A stretch of 64,000 nt of DNA from Parelaphostrongylus tenuis (Eukaryota > Nematoda > Chromadorea > Rhabditida > Metastrongylidae), in contig JAHQIW010007340.1 of the NCBI GenBank assembly GCA_019055375.1, positions 124,001-188,000 on the forward strand. The letters are read 5' to 3'. Under the pieces are notes generated by a model, which worked only from the letters and a program-made list of their open reading frames with translations, was not told where the DNA came from and did not search any database. Below, in pieces: positions 45,201-56,912 of the stretch (the stretch's first letter is position 1; the number at the start of each line of letters is the position of its first letter). The position numbers were made by a program, and so were the translations under genes.

Positions 45201-48200
45201 ATATCGATGTAGGCACTTTCCGGACAACAACTCGGATAATTCTTCGATCTTCTCCTCGCTACTCGCGACATGATGTCCCATTCCACTGACGGATAATAGT
45301 CGGACAAATCTAAAGTGCAGTAAACACTGTTGTTGATTTTGAAGAAAACGAAAAACACCTCTCATAACATCTTGCTTCTCTAGCGCACTGAAAAAGGATG
45401 CTATTTGATCAAATTGATTATGCGTTAGAAAGGTAGTAATCACATGTCAAAGATGGCATGGGAAACAACATTACTATTATTCATTTATGCTTATTGGAGG
45501 TGAATAGAAATTTGCTTGGACGAAAATCTGCTGATTGTAGTGTTTTCACCCAAAGTCGGAAAAGCTCATTAGTGTACTCGCTGCATGTCGGAAGGTGAGT
45601 GTGAGCGACAGCAAGTGATACAGGTGATGTCGTTCTATGCCTTCCAAATACATCAGAAATTCGTTGTTTGTGACATGCTGGTATGACAAGAGATTGAGGA
45701 AGTGACGGCCAATAAGGTCATACTAGCATAAAGCCATATTTCTGTTGCATCAGTACTCTCTTCAGCAGAGTTTCTTACGGATAAAAGAAAAGAAAAACAC
45801 GTTACCAATGCCGTCATCGGCTATCGTGACGTTGTCAACCATGCCGTGTTCGTTTACTTCCTCCTCATAGCGCACATTGCTCTCGAGGAGCTCCAAATTA
45901 AGTAAATTTTCCGAGTACGTCCACGATCCGAACTAAACGTAAAATAAAAACTCCTTCAAAACGTTAGTGCAGCCATGATGTTATTTGCTTAAGCAGAGAA
46001 TTATAGTCACACATGCTCTAAGGTTGTCCACATGTCGCAAGTACAACGGCTAAGAGGTTTCTTGAAAATATTTTCTTGGTTAATCTTGACTGCACAATCG
46101 AGGAAGTCGATTCCGCTACCCACAAAAGGTTCTCAGGCATTTTTGAAATTTGGACTTAGTACATCAGTAGACTAACCCAGGTCACTGCGCATGTCAAATA
46201 TGCATCAAATCATCTCAAGTGCACTACGAATGAAGTCAAGACATGACACATCTATATGAGATTGATAAGCGCTCGATTTTCTCTGCGATGAAGTGTCAAC
46301 TCTGCTTTTTTAGTGTAGAAATTCTTATAAGAGTTTATACATTGATGTCCCTTTGTGATAAAGAATAAAACATGATACTTCCGGCGTTGATCAGCTGTGG
46401 GGAAGGATGCACCTTGCATTTGGATTCAATGAGCATCGTTAGTGGTGACTGAAGACGTATCTGGTCATTTATGAGTGGACTGCGTGGCCCACCAGTGTAT
46501 CATCTCAATAATGCTAATTTTTTAGACACAACTAGTACCTGTGCCCGATCCCACAATGACGAAGAAGATGAGGGACTCAAGGCATGAGATCGAACCTGCG
46601 GCCAAACTAGTGTGTAATACAGTGCACCTCTAATCACAAAACTATGCGCACGCAAGTCAGTGAGATTGATTAAATAATTGAAAAGATTCTCTCAAATGTG
46701 TAATACTCGCTAGAAAGTAAATGGCTTGTTAATTAGGTTCAATGTGAATAAAGTAGACAACTGAAAGAAAGAAATGCTATCAAAATAAAAAAAAAATTAG
46801 CAAATCTCATAATTTGTATACTGAGACATTTGCTTTTTTTTTTGCCACAACAGAAAGTCTATATGAACGTGACAAATATTGACGAATAAATGGCAGGAAA
46901 CCAAGAAAGATACGTTTGGGAGATGAAATTGTTGCATAGGAAAATACAAAGATTGAAAATATAGAATTGATGCAGAATGAAAAGTTGATAAAAACTGGAA
47001 AAGCATGAAAATAAGAGAAATAATTCACCTTCAAATGGCATTGTTGTTCATCGAATGGGAACCTGAAACAGAAGATTCTCGTGAGTAAACTCATTAACCA
47101 CAACTGTGAATGAGCAACACTCTAAGAGATGCTTATTTTTTTTTCAGAGACAGAAGAAGAAAAAAGACAAAAGAGCAGAAAAATGACGGCTTCTTACCAT
47201 CTGACGTCGATCTGACACATACTCTTGAAAATCGCTGGCGGTTCCCATGTCACCTCACCAGAATAGTGAAGAGTAGCCTTTGTGGAAATTGTGATATTGT
47301 AGTTGCTGTCAGCACTGTAATAAAGTTTCCTTCTCTCATCTTCATTCATAACTTCAATTCCCACCGCCATCTCCTTTCACTGTCTTATTCGACTTGATTT
47401 AAGCTTGTAACAAAAATACGTTATATTGCATATAATGATATCACGATGTTTTTACAATACTTATAGGGTTAACGATCTGACATCTCTGTCTTCTTCAATG
47501 AATCAAATCGTTCTTCTCGGCAGTTTTTTTTTCCTTCGTCTTCTTCCTCTATTTCCTCATCTTTTTATTATTATAAATTTTGTTAAAAGTATCACTATTA
47601 CTACAATGATAATTGAAAGGGTGGCGAGGGGCAACCTAGCCAAGTGGTTGTGATGCTCGCCACGGTGCGCACAGGGTCAAACCTCATCCCAATACTCTTC
47701 GGCAGTCAACAGCGAACGTCTTATGGAAAGCTCGCTAAATCCATGCTATCCCGAGACTTCAAAGAGATGTGCTCAATCAGTGTTCTACGACGTTCAAAAA
47801 AAAAAAAGAATTGAATGCTAGAAATACTGGGATCCACATAGTGAAAAAACACACTGTGGAAGCGGATCAAAGAGATAAGTAAAATGTTATTATTTCTAAC
47901 AACTCCCAAGTTATTATTTCTTTTACTATTACGTTATTATTATTATTAATATTGCTTTTTCTCTTCTCTCATCTTGTCATTCTATCATATCTTATATTAT
48001 CTTGTCTTTTCTATTGATTAAGTCATCTCTTTAGCACCTTATTTTGAATTCACTATTGGTACAAATTGTCTTATCTTATCCTATTATTATCTCACCTCAA
48101 CTATTGACTATCTTTTCCCTTTACTACCTTGTCTTAATCTCATTATTATCTTATATGAGCTTTCATTACCTTATCGTATCTCATTGTTATCTTTTCTTAT

Positions 48201-51200
48201 CATTGCGTTATTTTATCCCATCTCATTACTGTCTGATCTTATTTTCAATCTATCTTGTTGAAATTACCTAATATATCTAATCTCCCGATTATGTTATCTT
48301 TCTAATATTTTGTTTGTGTCTATCCCATTATTATGCTATCTCAGTGCCATATCTCATCTTATCTCATTTCCACCTTATCTTGTTGCTACCTTATTTTATC
48401 TTATCTTATCATTCTTATCAAATGACCTGATGTTATCTTTTTATTATCTTATCTTATCTCACTGCTATCTTACGTTATCCTATCATAGTTATCTCATGAA
48501 AACATTATCTTTTCTTATCTTGCTGAAATCATATCTAATCACCTATCATATCTTTCTATCACCTTATCTTATCTTATCTAATGTCACTGTTATCTTATTT
48601 TATCAAATCATGGTTATCTTATCATAACATTATCTCATCTTATCTGATTGTTATCCTATGTAACCACCTCAACCTCTACTATCTCACTGCTACGTTATCT
48701 TATCTTATCACAACATTATTTTATCGGATCACTATTATCTTATCTAATTACCTTGCTTTATTCTTTTGTTGCCTTACCATGTCTATTATCATCTTATCTT
48801 CTTAACTTCTATTATTTATATAATAATGAATAATTATGAGTAATAAATATTTATAATTAATAAATAATCAAATAATTGATAAAATTATATAACAATTATT
48901 AATTATTATAAATAATTAATAACCATATGACTTACTGTTATCTTATCTATCATTATCTTATCTAGTACTGTCGTATCTCATCTATCATACCATCATTACC
49001 TTTTCATTATTATCCTATCCTAGCTTGCAATCATCAGCTGTATTTCCTGTCGACCTGTAGATCGGCGAGTGACTCGAGGGGGCACCAATAACACTTTCAT
49101 ATTTCCCAATCGCGTGTAAAAGTAGCCCAGTAGGTCCTTCTCGCTCTAGTGGATTTGCTGATCATAATATTTCTTTTCTAAGCTTTTACGAAGAATTTGG
49201 ATCATCGAGTCGATGATCTTCTTGTGGAGCGCTTGACATCCCGAAAAATCCACTTGGTAGCGGCTCTCGACCATCGGTTGCCGTTGCAGCGCATTACGTA
49301 TCCGGGCCACCTTATTTTCGGTAGCCTGTAGTGTACATCGGTGTCTTTGATTTTCGATTGTTAACGTAGGTTAAGACTTCAGATTCTTTTTTCGATTTGT
49401 GAGATACGAGATACTCCTAGCATCGACCAGGTTTTTACTGCAAACGCCAGGTCACGGATAATCGTCTAGTCGAAAAAGTGGGCACGGACTATGCTCTTTG
49501 TCCTCTTCACTGTCCTCCATGTCCTTGAACGCGCCCCAAACGCTTGTTTCCTCCTGCTCAACTCTAGAGCTAAGTAATCAAACATGTTGACTTCGCGACC
49601 TAGATAGACGTAACTATAGCATTCGCAGATGTTCGTTTCGTTAAGCGTGAATGGGGCATTCAAAACCCATCCGTTCATCATAAACATCATTTTCATTAGA
49701 TTTAGTCGGAGGCCAATCTTTTCACAGGCGTTATCGAAATCGGCCAACATTCGCTCCGTCTAACTGATGCTTGGTGTTACAACGACGATATCATCAGCGA
49801 AGCGCAGATGATTTGATTGTCGACCGTCGATTTTCACTCCCATATCGTCTCCTTCTGATTTCTATTTTCAAATAAAAGTTTTTCTTTTATCGTCCCATTC
49901 TGATTTTCACATAATGTTTCGAAGGGTGGAAGTGAATAACGCGCCTTGGCTTTCCACTACCTCGATGACCGCTTTTGCTTCCACTGAATCAAAGGTTTTC
50001 TTCAAATCGATGAAAGTAAGATAAAGCAGTCTTTGGTACTTTCGTGAAACCTCAATGCGTCTTAGATCGTATGGATGTGGTCTAGAGATACTTAATCTTT
50101 TTCGGAACCCTGCTTGTTCGCATGGCTGCCCTTCGTCTAGTGTTCTGTCAGTCATGTTTGGGATGACTCGAATGAAGAGTTTATAGACGACGGATAGCCA
50201 GCAGATTGGGCGATAACTGCCTGCGTCGTGGTCTCCTTTTTTGAACAACAACATGGTCTTTCTGATTTTCCATTGATTGGAAATCTTGCATTCTGACAGG
50301 TAGCGAGTGAAGAGCCAAGTCAGGGTGCTGACGAGAATTTGCGCTAGGTTATTCAGGTATTCTTATGTAGATTGTTGATAAAAATTCTAATCGTCTCAAG
50401 ATTCGATGCGTTTCGCCTCCTTCAAAGCTGATGAATGGATTCGATCGTCTGCTGTCGTTCGTGCTCATGTAAAATTCCCCTTCGTCTTGTTTGATTAAAC
50501 ATTCTTTCTTGGAACATCGCACGAGTGAAGATCTTCACTTGACAAGCTCCTTATCAGGATAAAGCGTATGTTAACTATAGTGATAAGACATGTGTTCTGT
50601 CCAGACGATCTATTCTGCAGTATTTGGTACCAATCATTCATTTATTCTCTGTTGATTGAGGCTGTAGGACTAAGTTAATAACGAATGCGGCTGGATAGAT
50701 TGCCATATTAAACAGTTATTATATACCATTAAAGCAAAGAATCTTGAATCGACAAAAACCTACTTTTTTCTTCGCTGCCTTGACCACAAAGTCATTCCCA
50801 ATTCCATCAAAGATAGTGGAATTACATAATGTGCGGCGTACCGGAGAATGCACTTCAAATGCCGACCATCCATATGCGAATGTTACGTGATTGTTACGGA
50901 ATAAAACGCAGAAGGGATTGTTTACACTAATGAAAAGTGTGATTAAAGAACCTCGCTATGTTCAGTGTTTGGAAAATAGTCTTTGTGGAAGATTAGTAGC
51001 TGACAGCATATGTATTCGCAACATTATTCAGTTCTGCTAGACAAAGACTTTTCATTGCACTTAATACTTATCTGAAAGCGCTACTGCACTACGTAGCCTT
51101 TTTTAAAAAAGACCCCTTTATACCGCTGTAGCAGTGAAAATAAAATTATGTTTTATAGCAATCGCGCACTTTCACTTTGCTTCGTTTTGAGCGCGAAAAG

Positions 51201-54200
51201 CATATGAACGCAAAGAGGAATTCTTGTAGTATCAGAGTCATACATTTTATCTGGAGTTCCTTTCAAAGCGGAAAAAAATCTCGAATTATATGCCAAAAAT
51301 TGCACGCCACATGTAAGTCGCTTCATCGCGATCGATTGATCGATCGCGGAACGTCGTACGAAGTCCATAGCCGCCAGACATCCAGTTCACACACTAACCG
51401 AAAAACAGTTGCCCGCTTATGTGGAACTCGATCTTATTTTTCCTGTTACACTGAAGTGAAACGGTCTGTTCAGAAAGTCAGCTCAGCGTCGGAATTGTCG
51501 AAACTTACGCTATCGAATGGTTAATGATTATTTATTTGAGGGAAGAGTTTTGTTCAAGAAAAATATGCGGATGAAGCACAAATGTATATTTTCTGCTACG
51601 GCATTGTAAAAGGACATGTTAAAAAACGGCGATGTGGCGCAGTAGGCAGAGATTTAAGCTTTCGAATGATTGATAAAAGTGCAATGAAAGTCTATGTTCA
51701 GCAAAATGGGTCGTTTCTTCATTCGTCCCGCATAACGGAAAAGTACCTAAAAAAATTTTACCGCTGTAAATATTAACCTGCGCGCAACATATTGTATTCT
51801 AAGCAAACATCAAGTGGAAAACTAAAGTTCTCAATGCGCTGAATAATATGCAAAACTGAGAACAGCAGTTGGGAGTTGAACTCATACATATCTTTACCGT
51901 AGGTGCGTGCTGCCATTACACCACCAAAGACTGCTTACCAAATCAGACCTAGTTAACCCTATAAAACCTTTTTGTTATCTTATATCGCAGAAAAGATGAT
52001 CACAGAGCAGCAGCTTTGGCGATGTTGGGGTTACATGCTCTCTCCCCTGTAAGAGTAAGAGTCCAGTTATAACCGTTCCGAATTTTGCATATCACCACTG
52101 GATATATGGTTAGGACGTCATAACAATGCTATATAAGCGGACTTCCTACGTAAGCACTGCAAGGAACTTCTTGTTCACTATCTTTTCTCAAGGATGAAAA
52201 CAGATTCTTCTGAAAAGATTCGTTTTTCTGAACAACTTACTTGTTATAAAGAACGATGTCAGGCACCCAGATCATTTCGTACGGTACGTAGAGCACACTA
52301 ACGCCTCCATAGCTCTTTGGATCCCATGAGAGCTTCTTGTCGATCCACACCTGCTTTAGCCAAACCGAGCACGTCATTATTTGATCGATTTCGTGCTGAA
52401 CACTACTGTATCCAATGATGAGTTCGCTTTAACATTTTACAGTGAAAGTTCATGATCAGAAGAATTTGCGTATTTATCTAAGATAAAGGAGATAGTTCCT
52501 CTCAATGGTTTACTGGCTAATAGCTGGACCATATTCTTTGGTGCTGCATTGCTCTATGGATCGCGAGTTCCTCATCATGTGAAAACCTCCCAGAATGTGA
52601 AGGAGTATGACATTTTCATCCAAAAATCCAATTAAGAGTAAGTTAGTGTATGCAATCACAATAACACAACCACTAATTGGCAAATGTAAGGCCTGCGAAA
52701 GCCTTAGCCAGGCTTTCAAGGCCCTGATGGAAAAATCCTATTCTTATGGGGAACTGTCGTCAAATGAGAATTTTGTTTGTCCTGAACGACTCTTCTGAAT
52801 TCGAGATGAAGGACTAAGAAAGAATCCGAGAAATTGAGTGGGAAGTGAAAAATTATAGAATTTTGAAGAGTTTAAAGATTGAAAATGTTAATGTATTGAT
52901 TAGTGATTGGTTTTGATTGTAAGAAAAGGACGAAGCTTTCTTGGTGAACTATGTAGAAGTGCCTTGTAAATCTCTCGTACTTGATAGAGGTATCATACTT
53001 TCCTGGAAAGAGCTCTGGATCTACAAAAGTCGGCCATTGCACTTAAAGAAATTTGATAATGATGTAGTTAACCTATCCCAGAACTTCCGAGCGGACGTAC
53101 TAGACCAGCATTTAACAATATGTTTGAAGATGATGCAGTCCTTAGAAGTCATCCGAAGCCACACGTAACTCCGAACCCTCATCAATGACTGATGCGCGGA
53201 ACAAATTAGATGCCACAAGTGCTGTGATCAGTGCAAATGTGATGTTGAGTCGAGCAAAATCAGAGAGGAATCACTATGAAACGCAATTTCAACTTTATAG
53301 AACTCACCACATCGATAATCTGACTCAGCCTTAACTTCAGCTTAATTGTGAGCGGTTCGTGAGGTCCACTAGCTGGCCTGAACGGCATAATAATGTTTGT
53401 AGGAACGCTTTCTTCATACTTCTACGTTTGCTTATAGCTCACTTTTTCGACAAGGCCGTTCAAAAGTTGTTTTTAATAGAAAAATTAGTGGTGATGAGTC
53501 GATAACGTACATCCGTTTTCATTCGCTAAGACATATAATATGTTGACTTCTACTGCATTACTTTTTTTTCGATATTCCTACGTTTCAATGTAGATTTTAC
53601 TTGTTCCCACCCTTTAATTTCTTACTTAGGAATAGAGAAATGAGAAAAGTATGGCAAAAGGACAAAGGAGTAGATTAATATATGGACCAATATCAACTCT
53701 TAAATGAGTGTGTTCACCGAAGTTGGGCCTGCATTCCTTTACGATCCACTCTTTGAAACTTGCCCTCTTCTGGTTTAAGCATTTATTTTTTCCCCTTTTT
53801 TCTCTGGCAAGTGAATAATAAAGCGAGTGTCCCAAAAACCCAGCCGGCTTTACTTTGTTCGGGTTGCACAGGAAATGTGCACTGATCTCGATGCACAAAG
53901 ATATCGTGGCTCCAATGAGACCCTCCATGAAAACGGTCATGAATGGATTTAGAACAACCGAACTTTATAATTTGACTCAAATAGCTAATAGTTTAGGAAT
54001 AAAGACTTTACTTCGTCGTACACATACACACTCAGCCTCATGCGAAAACTACCACCATTACATCTAAGCAAACCTCAGCATGTTGAATTATTACATACAG
54101 TCTACAGGTATGAACAATTATACACATATAATTGAAAGCATTTGGAGGAAGTCACCAGAACAAGTTTGATTGCTCACAATGACCACAGTTTCGCGTAAGT

Positions 54201-55007
54201 GAATGCATTCTTGAGTTTAGATACAATATAAGACGCCGAAAGCGTGGTGGTTAGAGATGCGATGTAGTGATAATATAATTATGTTCGTTGGTTCGATTCC
54301 ACTACTATGCAGTCATCCCTTTCGGGTTGAAAGAACTCGTGCCGGATTTTTCGTATGGGAAAAACTTTCTTTGAAACTCGTACGCTTCAGTGATCTCAGT
54401 GACTTCATCTCTAGCAAAGACATGGGAAAAGTTATAGTTAAATAAATTAATAGAATTCCAGGTGAAAGCTACTCGATCGTCGCATATTACCATACCAAAC
54501 CCGTTGACGGTTCGTTGCTGACAGTTTCGATGCCTTATATCGAAGAGAGTGGCGGCAGGCGATGGCCTCGGTGGTACAGCGGTAGCAAGCGCTCTTTGTA
54601 TAGGTAAAGGAGCGGCTCAACAATTTGCGCACCACTCATCATCTTTCAATGTTGGATCACAATTCAATGAAATTCGTAGTAAGCGAGATCCTCAAGTCGT
54701 GGTCAATCGATTCCATACAGTCATCTGGATGTTAAGGACAATGAATACGACGCAACGAAAGTGTAGGATATTCTATGCAATCATGCAAGATCATATCAAT
54801 AAATAAACCATAAAAAACTGAAATATCGATTATCCACAGATGAGTGTTCATCTCTGCTTGAGCAGGATGTGTGTCAGTTGTGATTCTGACTAACCTTCTA
54901 TGTCGATTGTAGTTCACCATAAGGTCGTCGTACAGCCTTTTCGCGTCCTCATTGCACTTGACAACGCTGACTATGAAGCACATAAAGAGACCCAGTAGGT
55001 CCCTCAT
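36218..55007 (-). CDS. unc-38: Nicotinic acetylcholine receptor alpha subunit UNC-38, about 518 aa, 13 exons
   Basis: Alpha subunit of the levamisole-sensitive muscle receptor, a pentameric cation channel. Exons: 55007-54895, 53377-53308, 52395-52241, 47314-47198, 47062-47029, 45932-45806, 45309-45197, 43715-43542, 42245-42143, 40351-40228, 39882-39702, 39024-38956, 36394-36218 (TGA). All phases agree. Visible: signal peptide (1 to about 18); [13 protein letters not shown]; Cys-loop C146-C160 with 13 residues between; vicinal C233-C234 in YPSCCP, which defines an alpha subunit; sequons at N119 and N197; M1 about 253-276; GEKVTLCIS leading into M2 (282-301), with the Glu typical of cation selectivity; M3 about 316-336; long cytoplasmic loop; M4 about 470-492. 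Length is close to that of C. elegans UNC-38. Least certain are the exon 10 donor (GTTAAG, chosen because only it gives the right phase) and the exon 11 donor. An acceptor at 55014-55013 is 5 bases before the ATG. Confidence 0.95.
37200..37510. mobile_element. Palindromic hammerhead-related element H3
   Basis: It begins TTCGAGTGTTTTATTAATACC and ATATGCCAGATAATCATT and ends with the inverted form ATGATTATTTGGCAT. The inner arms are GACCCTTTCTCGTCTTT and its mirror around GTGGGTGCT. Only the right arm keeps a hammerhead; the left arm has lost that segment. Confidence 0.6.
37401..37443 (+). ncRNA. Decayed hammerhead motif, element H3
   Basis: Core CTGACGA (37407-37413), stem II GATC/GGTC closed by a GCAA tetraloop (37414-37425), GAAA (37426-37429) and the same palindromic stem III are present. 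The base at the cleavage position (37437) is G, which hammerheads do not tolerate, and stem I has an internal U-U. The stem II sequence differs from H1/H2 yet still pairs, which suggests it was once constrained. Confidence 0.6.
41235..41796. mobile_element. Non-autonomous mariner with about 100-bp inverted repeats
   Basis: Element of 562 bp flanked by TA. The two ends are inverted copies of about 100 bp that share GGTT at the tip, TAACTTTTTTGGGTG-like sequence and TTTTTGGGCTTATTTGA with CCCGTCTTCTCCC. Inside is a remnant starting ATGGAGTTAACAACCGAGC that is stopped after 15 codons. It lies in the unc-38 intron between exons 9 and 10. Confidence 0.8.
42355..42765 (-). repeat. Two tandem tRNA-like repeats in an unc-38 intron
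   Basis: Units at about 42355-42480 and 42650-42765, both minus, each with an inverted B box (AACTCGAACCCTCGC in the first) and the family tail ATATATCCAA-ATGTTGA at the low side. They may be a duplication of one insertion. Confidence 0.5.
43826..43975 (+). repeat. tRNA-derived SINE, partial copy 11
   Basis: Body only: AGACTTGTGTAAGAGGATAA and GCCAAATATGCATTCAATC. The tRNA-like head is lost. It lies in the unc-38 intron between exons 7 and 8. Confidence 0.5.
46383..46650 (-). repeat. tRNA-derived SINE, copy 12
   Basis: Diverged copy in an unc-38 intron; the head reads GTGCACCTCTAATCACAAAA in plus-strand view. Confidence 0.55.
47975..49030. repeat. TTATC-type pentanucleotide satellite
   Basis: About 1 kb of degenerate CTTAT/TTATC repeats on the plus strand, interrupted by an AT-only stretch near 48810-48920. 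It lies in unc-38 intron 3 beside the RTE fragment. Open frames in it are low-complexity products. Confidence 0.8.
49040..50420 (-). mobile_element. RTE-type non-LTR retrotransposon fragment, reverse transcriptase
   Basis: Minus-strand pieces read [32 protein letters not shown] and [12 protein letters not shown] (motif A) at 50254-49907. [10 protein letters not shown] (motif C, about 49820-49780) is followed at once by an in-frame stop, then [16 protein letters not shown]. The 3' part runs to about 49040. It lies in unc-38 intron 3, same strand as the gene, and is dead. Confidence 0.85.
50990..51745. mobile_element. Long palindromic fold-back element, copy 7 (unc-38 intron 3)
   Basis: Arms: AGACAAAGACTTTTCATTGC at the left, CATTCGTCCCGCATAACGG at the right. 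Diverged centre near 51330 with CGATCGATTGATCGATCGCG. Confidence 0.5.
54235..54305 (+). repeat. tRNA-like sequence
   Basis: GCGTGGTGGTTAGAGATGCG and GTTGGTTCGATTCCAC give plausible A and B boxes. It lies in unc-38 intron 1 and no full cloverleaf was found. A similar lone A-box fragment is at 54555-54605. Confidence 0.4.
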
Positions 55008-55012
55008 ATTTG

Positions 55013-55025
55013 CTGTTGAAGAAGA
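55013..55025 (-). promoter_or_regulatory. Candidate spliced-leader acceptor of unc-38
   Basis: Reading the minus strand, a run of TTTTTCTTCTTCAACAG ends 5 bases before the unc-38 ATG. The pyrimidine tract and the very short leader suit a nematode trans-splice acceptor. An ordinary 5'UTR intron would look the same. Confidence 0.55.
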
Positions 55026-56912
55026 AAAAGGTTCCAAGCTGTTCTATAAAGTGAAGCGCACTGAGTATTGAATCTTAGCGCTGGACGTCGACGCTATACC
55101 TTCCACTGCCGTCATAATTAGGCAAAAGGCTTCATTTCGACAGGTCTAAATTCAAAACAAAGTAAGCAACCAAAAAATACAGTTGTGACTAACGACGAAA
55201 ACAGTTAATGGAGGTCGAATTGACACCTATCACGACGGATATGTATTCTGCGGTTGAGTATCCTCGTGAAGGTACAAATGCGCTTCCTTTACGCAACTTT
55301 CAAACCTTTAAAAACAACGCCCTTTTAGCTTGTTTGCAAGCTTTTAGTGGTCACTCGATAGCTTAAATCTCGGCGAATTCAATATTGCACTTATCATTTG
55401 AAAAATCTTCTCAATGCATCGTAGCAGCTGAAATAAAATTGAGTACCACACTCGGCGCGCAGTTTTGCTCGGCTAAGGAGTGTGAGTGACTGTGGATGGG
55501 ACTTCGCAACATTAGCCTAGAGGGTAATGAGGTGGCTAGGGTTTCCAGACTGACTTTTGACATACCTTTAGTAGTCGTATGATAGCATGAGCTTAGATGA
55601 TTCTCGAGCTAAGTTTGATTTTCTAAAAAAGACTTTTTATAGAGCGGTGAAAGAACCAAAAAAAGATTACATTTCGCACTCCCACGCTCAGACCTAGAAG
55701 CGGGTTCAATTGGCAACATGAAATGAAATAAAAGCCTAAACCTATAGTACGATAGAACAAGGTTTTTCTACAATTTCAATCGGGAAAACCAAAAATACAA
55801 TAGGATGGAGTAGATGTAAAAGTTCCAAACAAATTATAGAAGTACGCTCGATAATGGGAGCCGAGTGCCGAACAGAATTGTACCTCTGCCGCTGAAGCGC
55901 ACCAGAAAGGGCGTTTTCAGGAAACAAGCACAGCATTGGAATTGCCGAAATTTGACTTACTATGTGATTAGTGAAGGCCTGAGGAGAAGGGAAAAGAAGC
56001 CTTTTTCTTGAAGAGTTGGGATTGAGAAAGCAAAAAGTACCGAAGATTTCTTAGGAACACTTCTCCACAGACTGACAGGTTTTGGTGAATTATGATAATT
56101 TCTGAGACTAACAAGATATTTCTTTTCAAAACTATTGGATTCCGCCCTCCGTCTAATGTCAGACCGAATTAAACAGTGTAACGAGCCTCGTCTACACAAT
56201 GCCTAAAAATCTCGTATGAATAATAACTAAATGAATCAGAAACGGCGATTAACCTACGCCTCCGGCGAGGTATTTAAGTGACCAGGCTTCGTAAACAAAG
56301 TGATAAAATAATTCCCTGAAAATTAGAAAATGAGACCACTACACGGCCCCCTAGGGTGTAAATATTGGATTCCCAGCCGTAAAATGTAACACCACGAGCT
56401 CAATATTGATTTAAAACAAAGCAACATTAGCATACTCCTACATCTAGTTTTCTCAGCTTATAACTCTGACAAACACGATAGATTAGTCGAAAATCCATAA
56501 AACATTCCAGCGAGAAGACAACACGCCCTTCTGCGATCATAAGTTAGCTAATGAGAGAACCACAAAGAACAAAAAGTGTATTGTGGACGGGTGGCTATGT
56601 CTGGACAGCATCGATCGGCTGGAAGAAAGAGTGGCTTGAGGCTAGCAGGTGTCGGGTGCAGCACACAACTTTGTGAAGTAGCTCATATGTAAAGAAACAT
56701 CACAATGACAACAGTTTTATTCAACGTCATTGAAATTGATAATAACATGATTGAAGTGACTAACATTACAAAGAGACTCAAACTGAACATCGCCTGGGGA
56801 CACTTCCAGACATTACATGTTAACAACTACTCACATAAAACATTCTACAAAAAAAAAAATGAAAATAAAACAAAAATACTTTAAAAGTGGAAACGTGTAA
56901 TCCAAGCCCGAT

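Noticed and set aside
48044..48833. Plus-strand open frames rich in Leu, Ser and Tyr
   Set aside because: Products of the TTATC satellite.
53626..53980. Overlapping minus-strand open frames of 104 and 65 codons
   Set aside because: They lie in unc-38 intron 1; exons 1 and 2 join in phase directly and give the expected conserved sequence.
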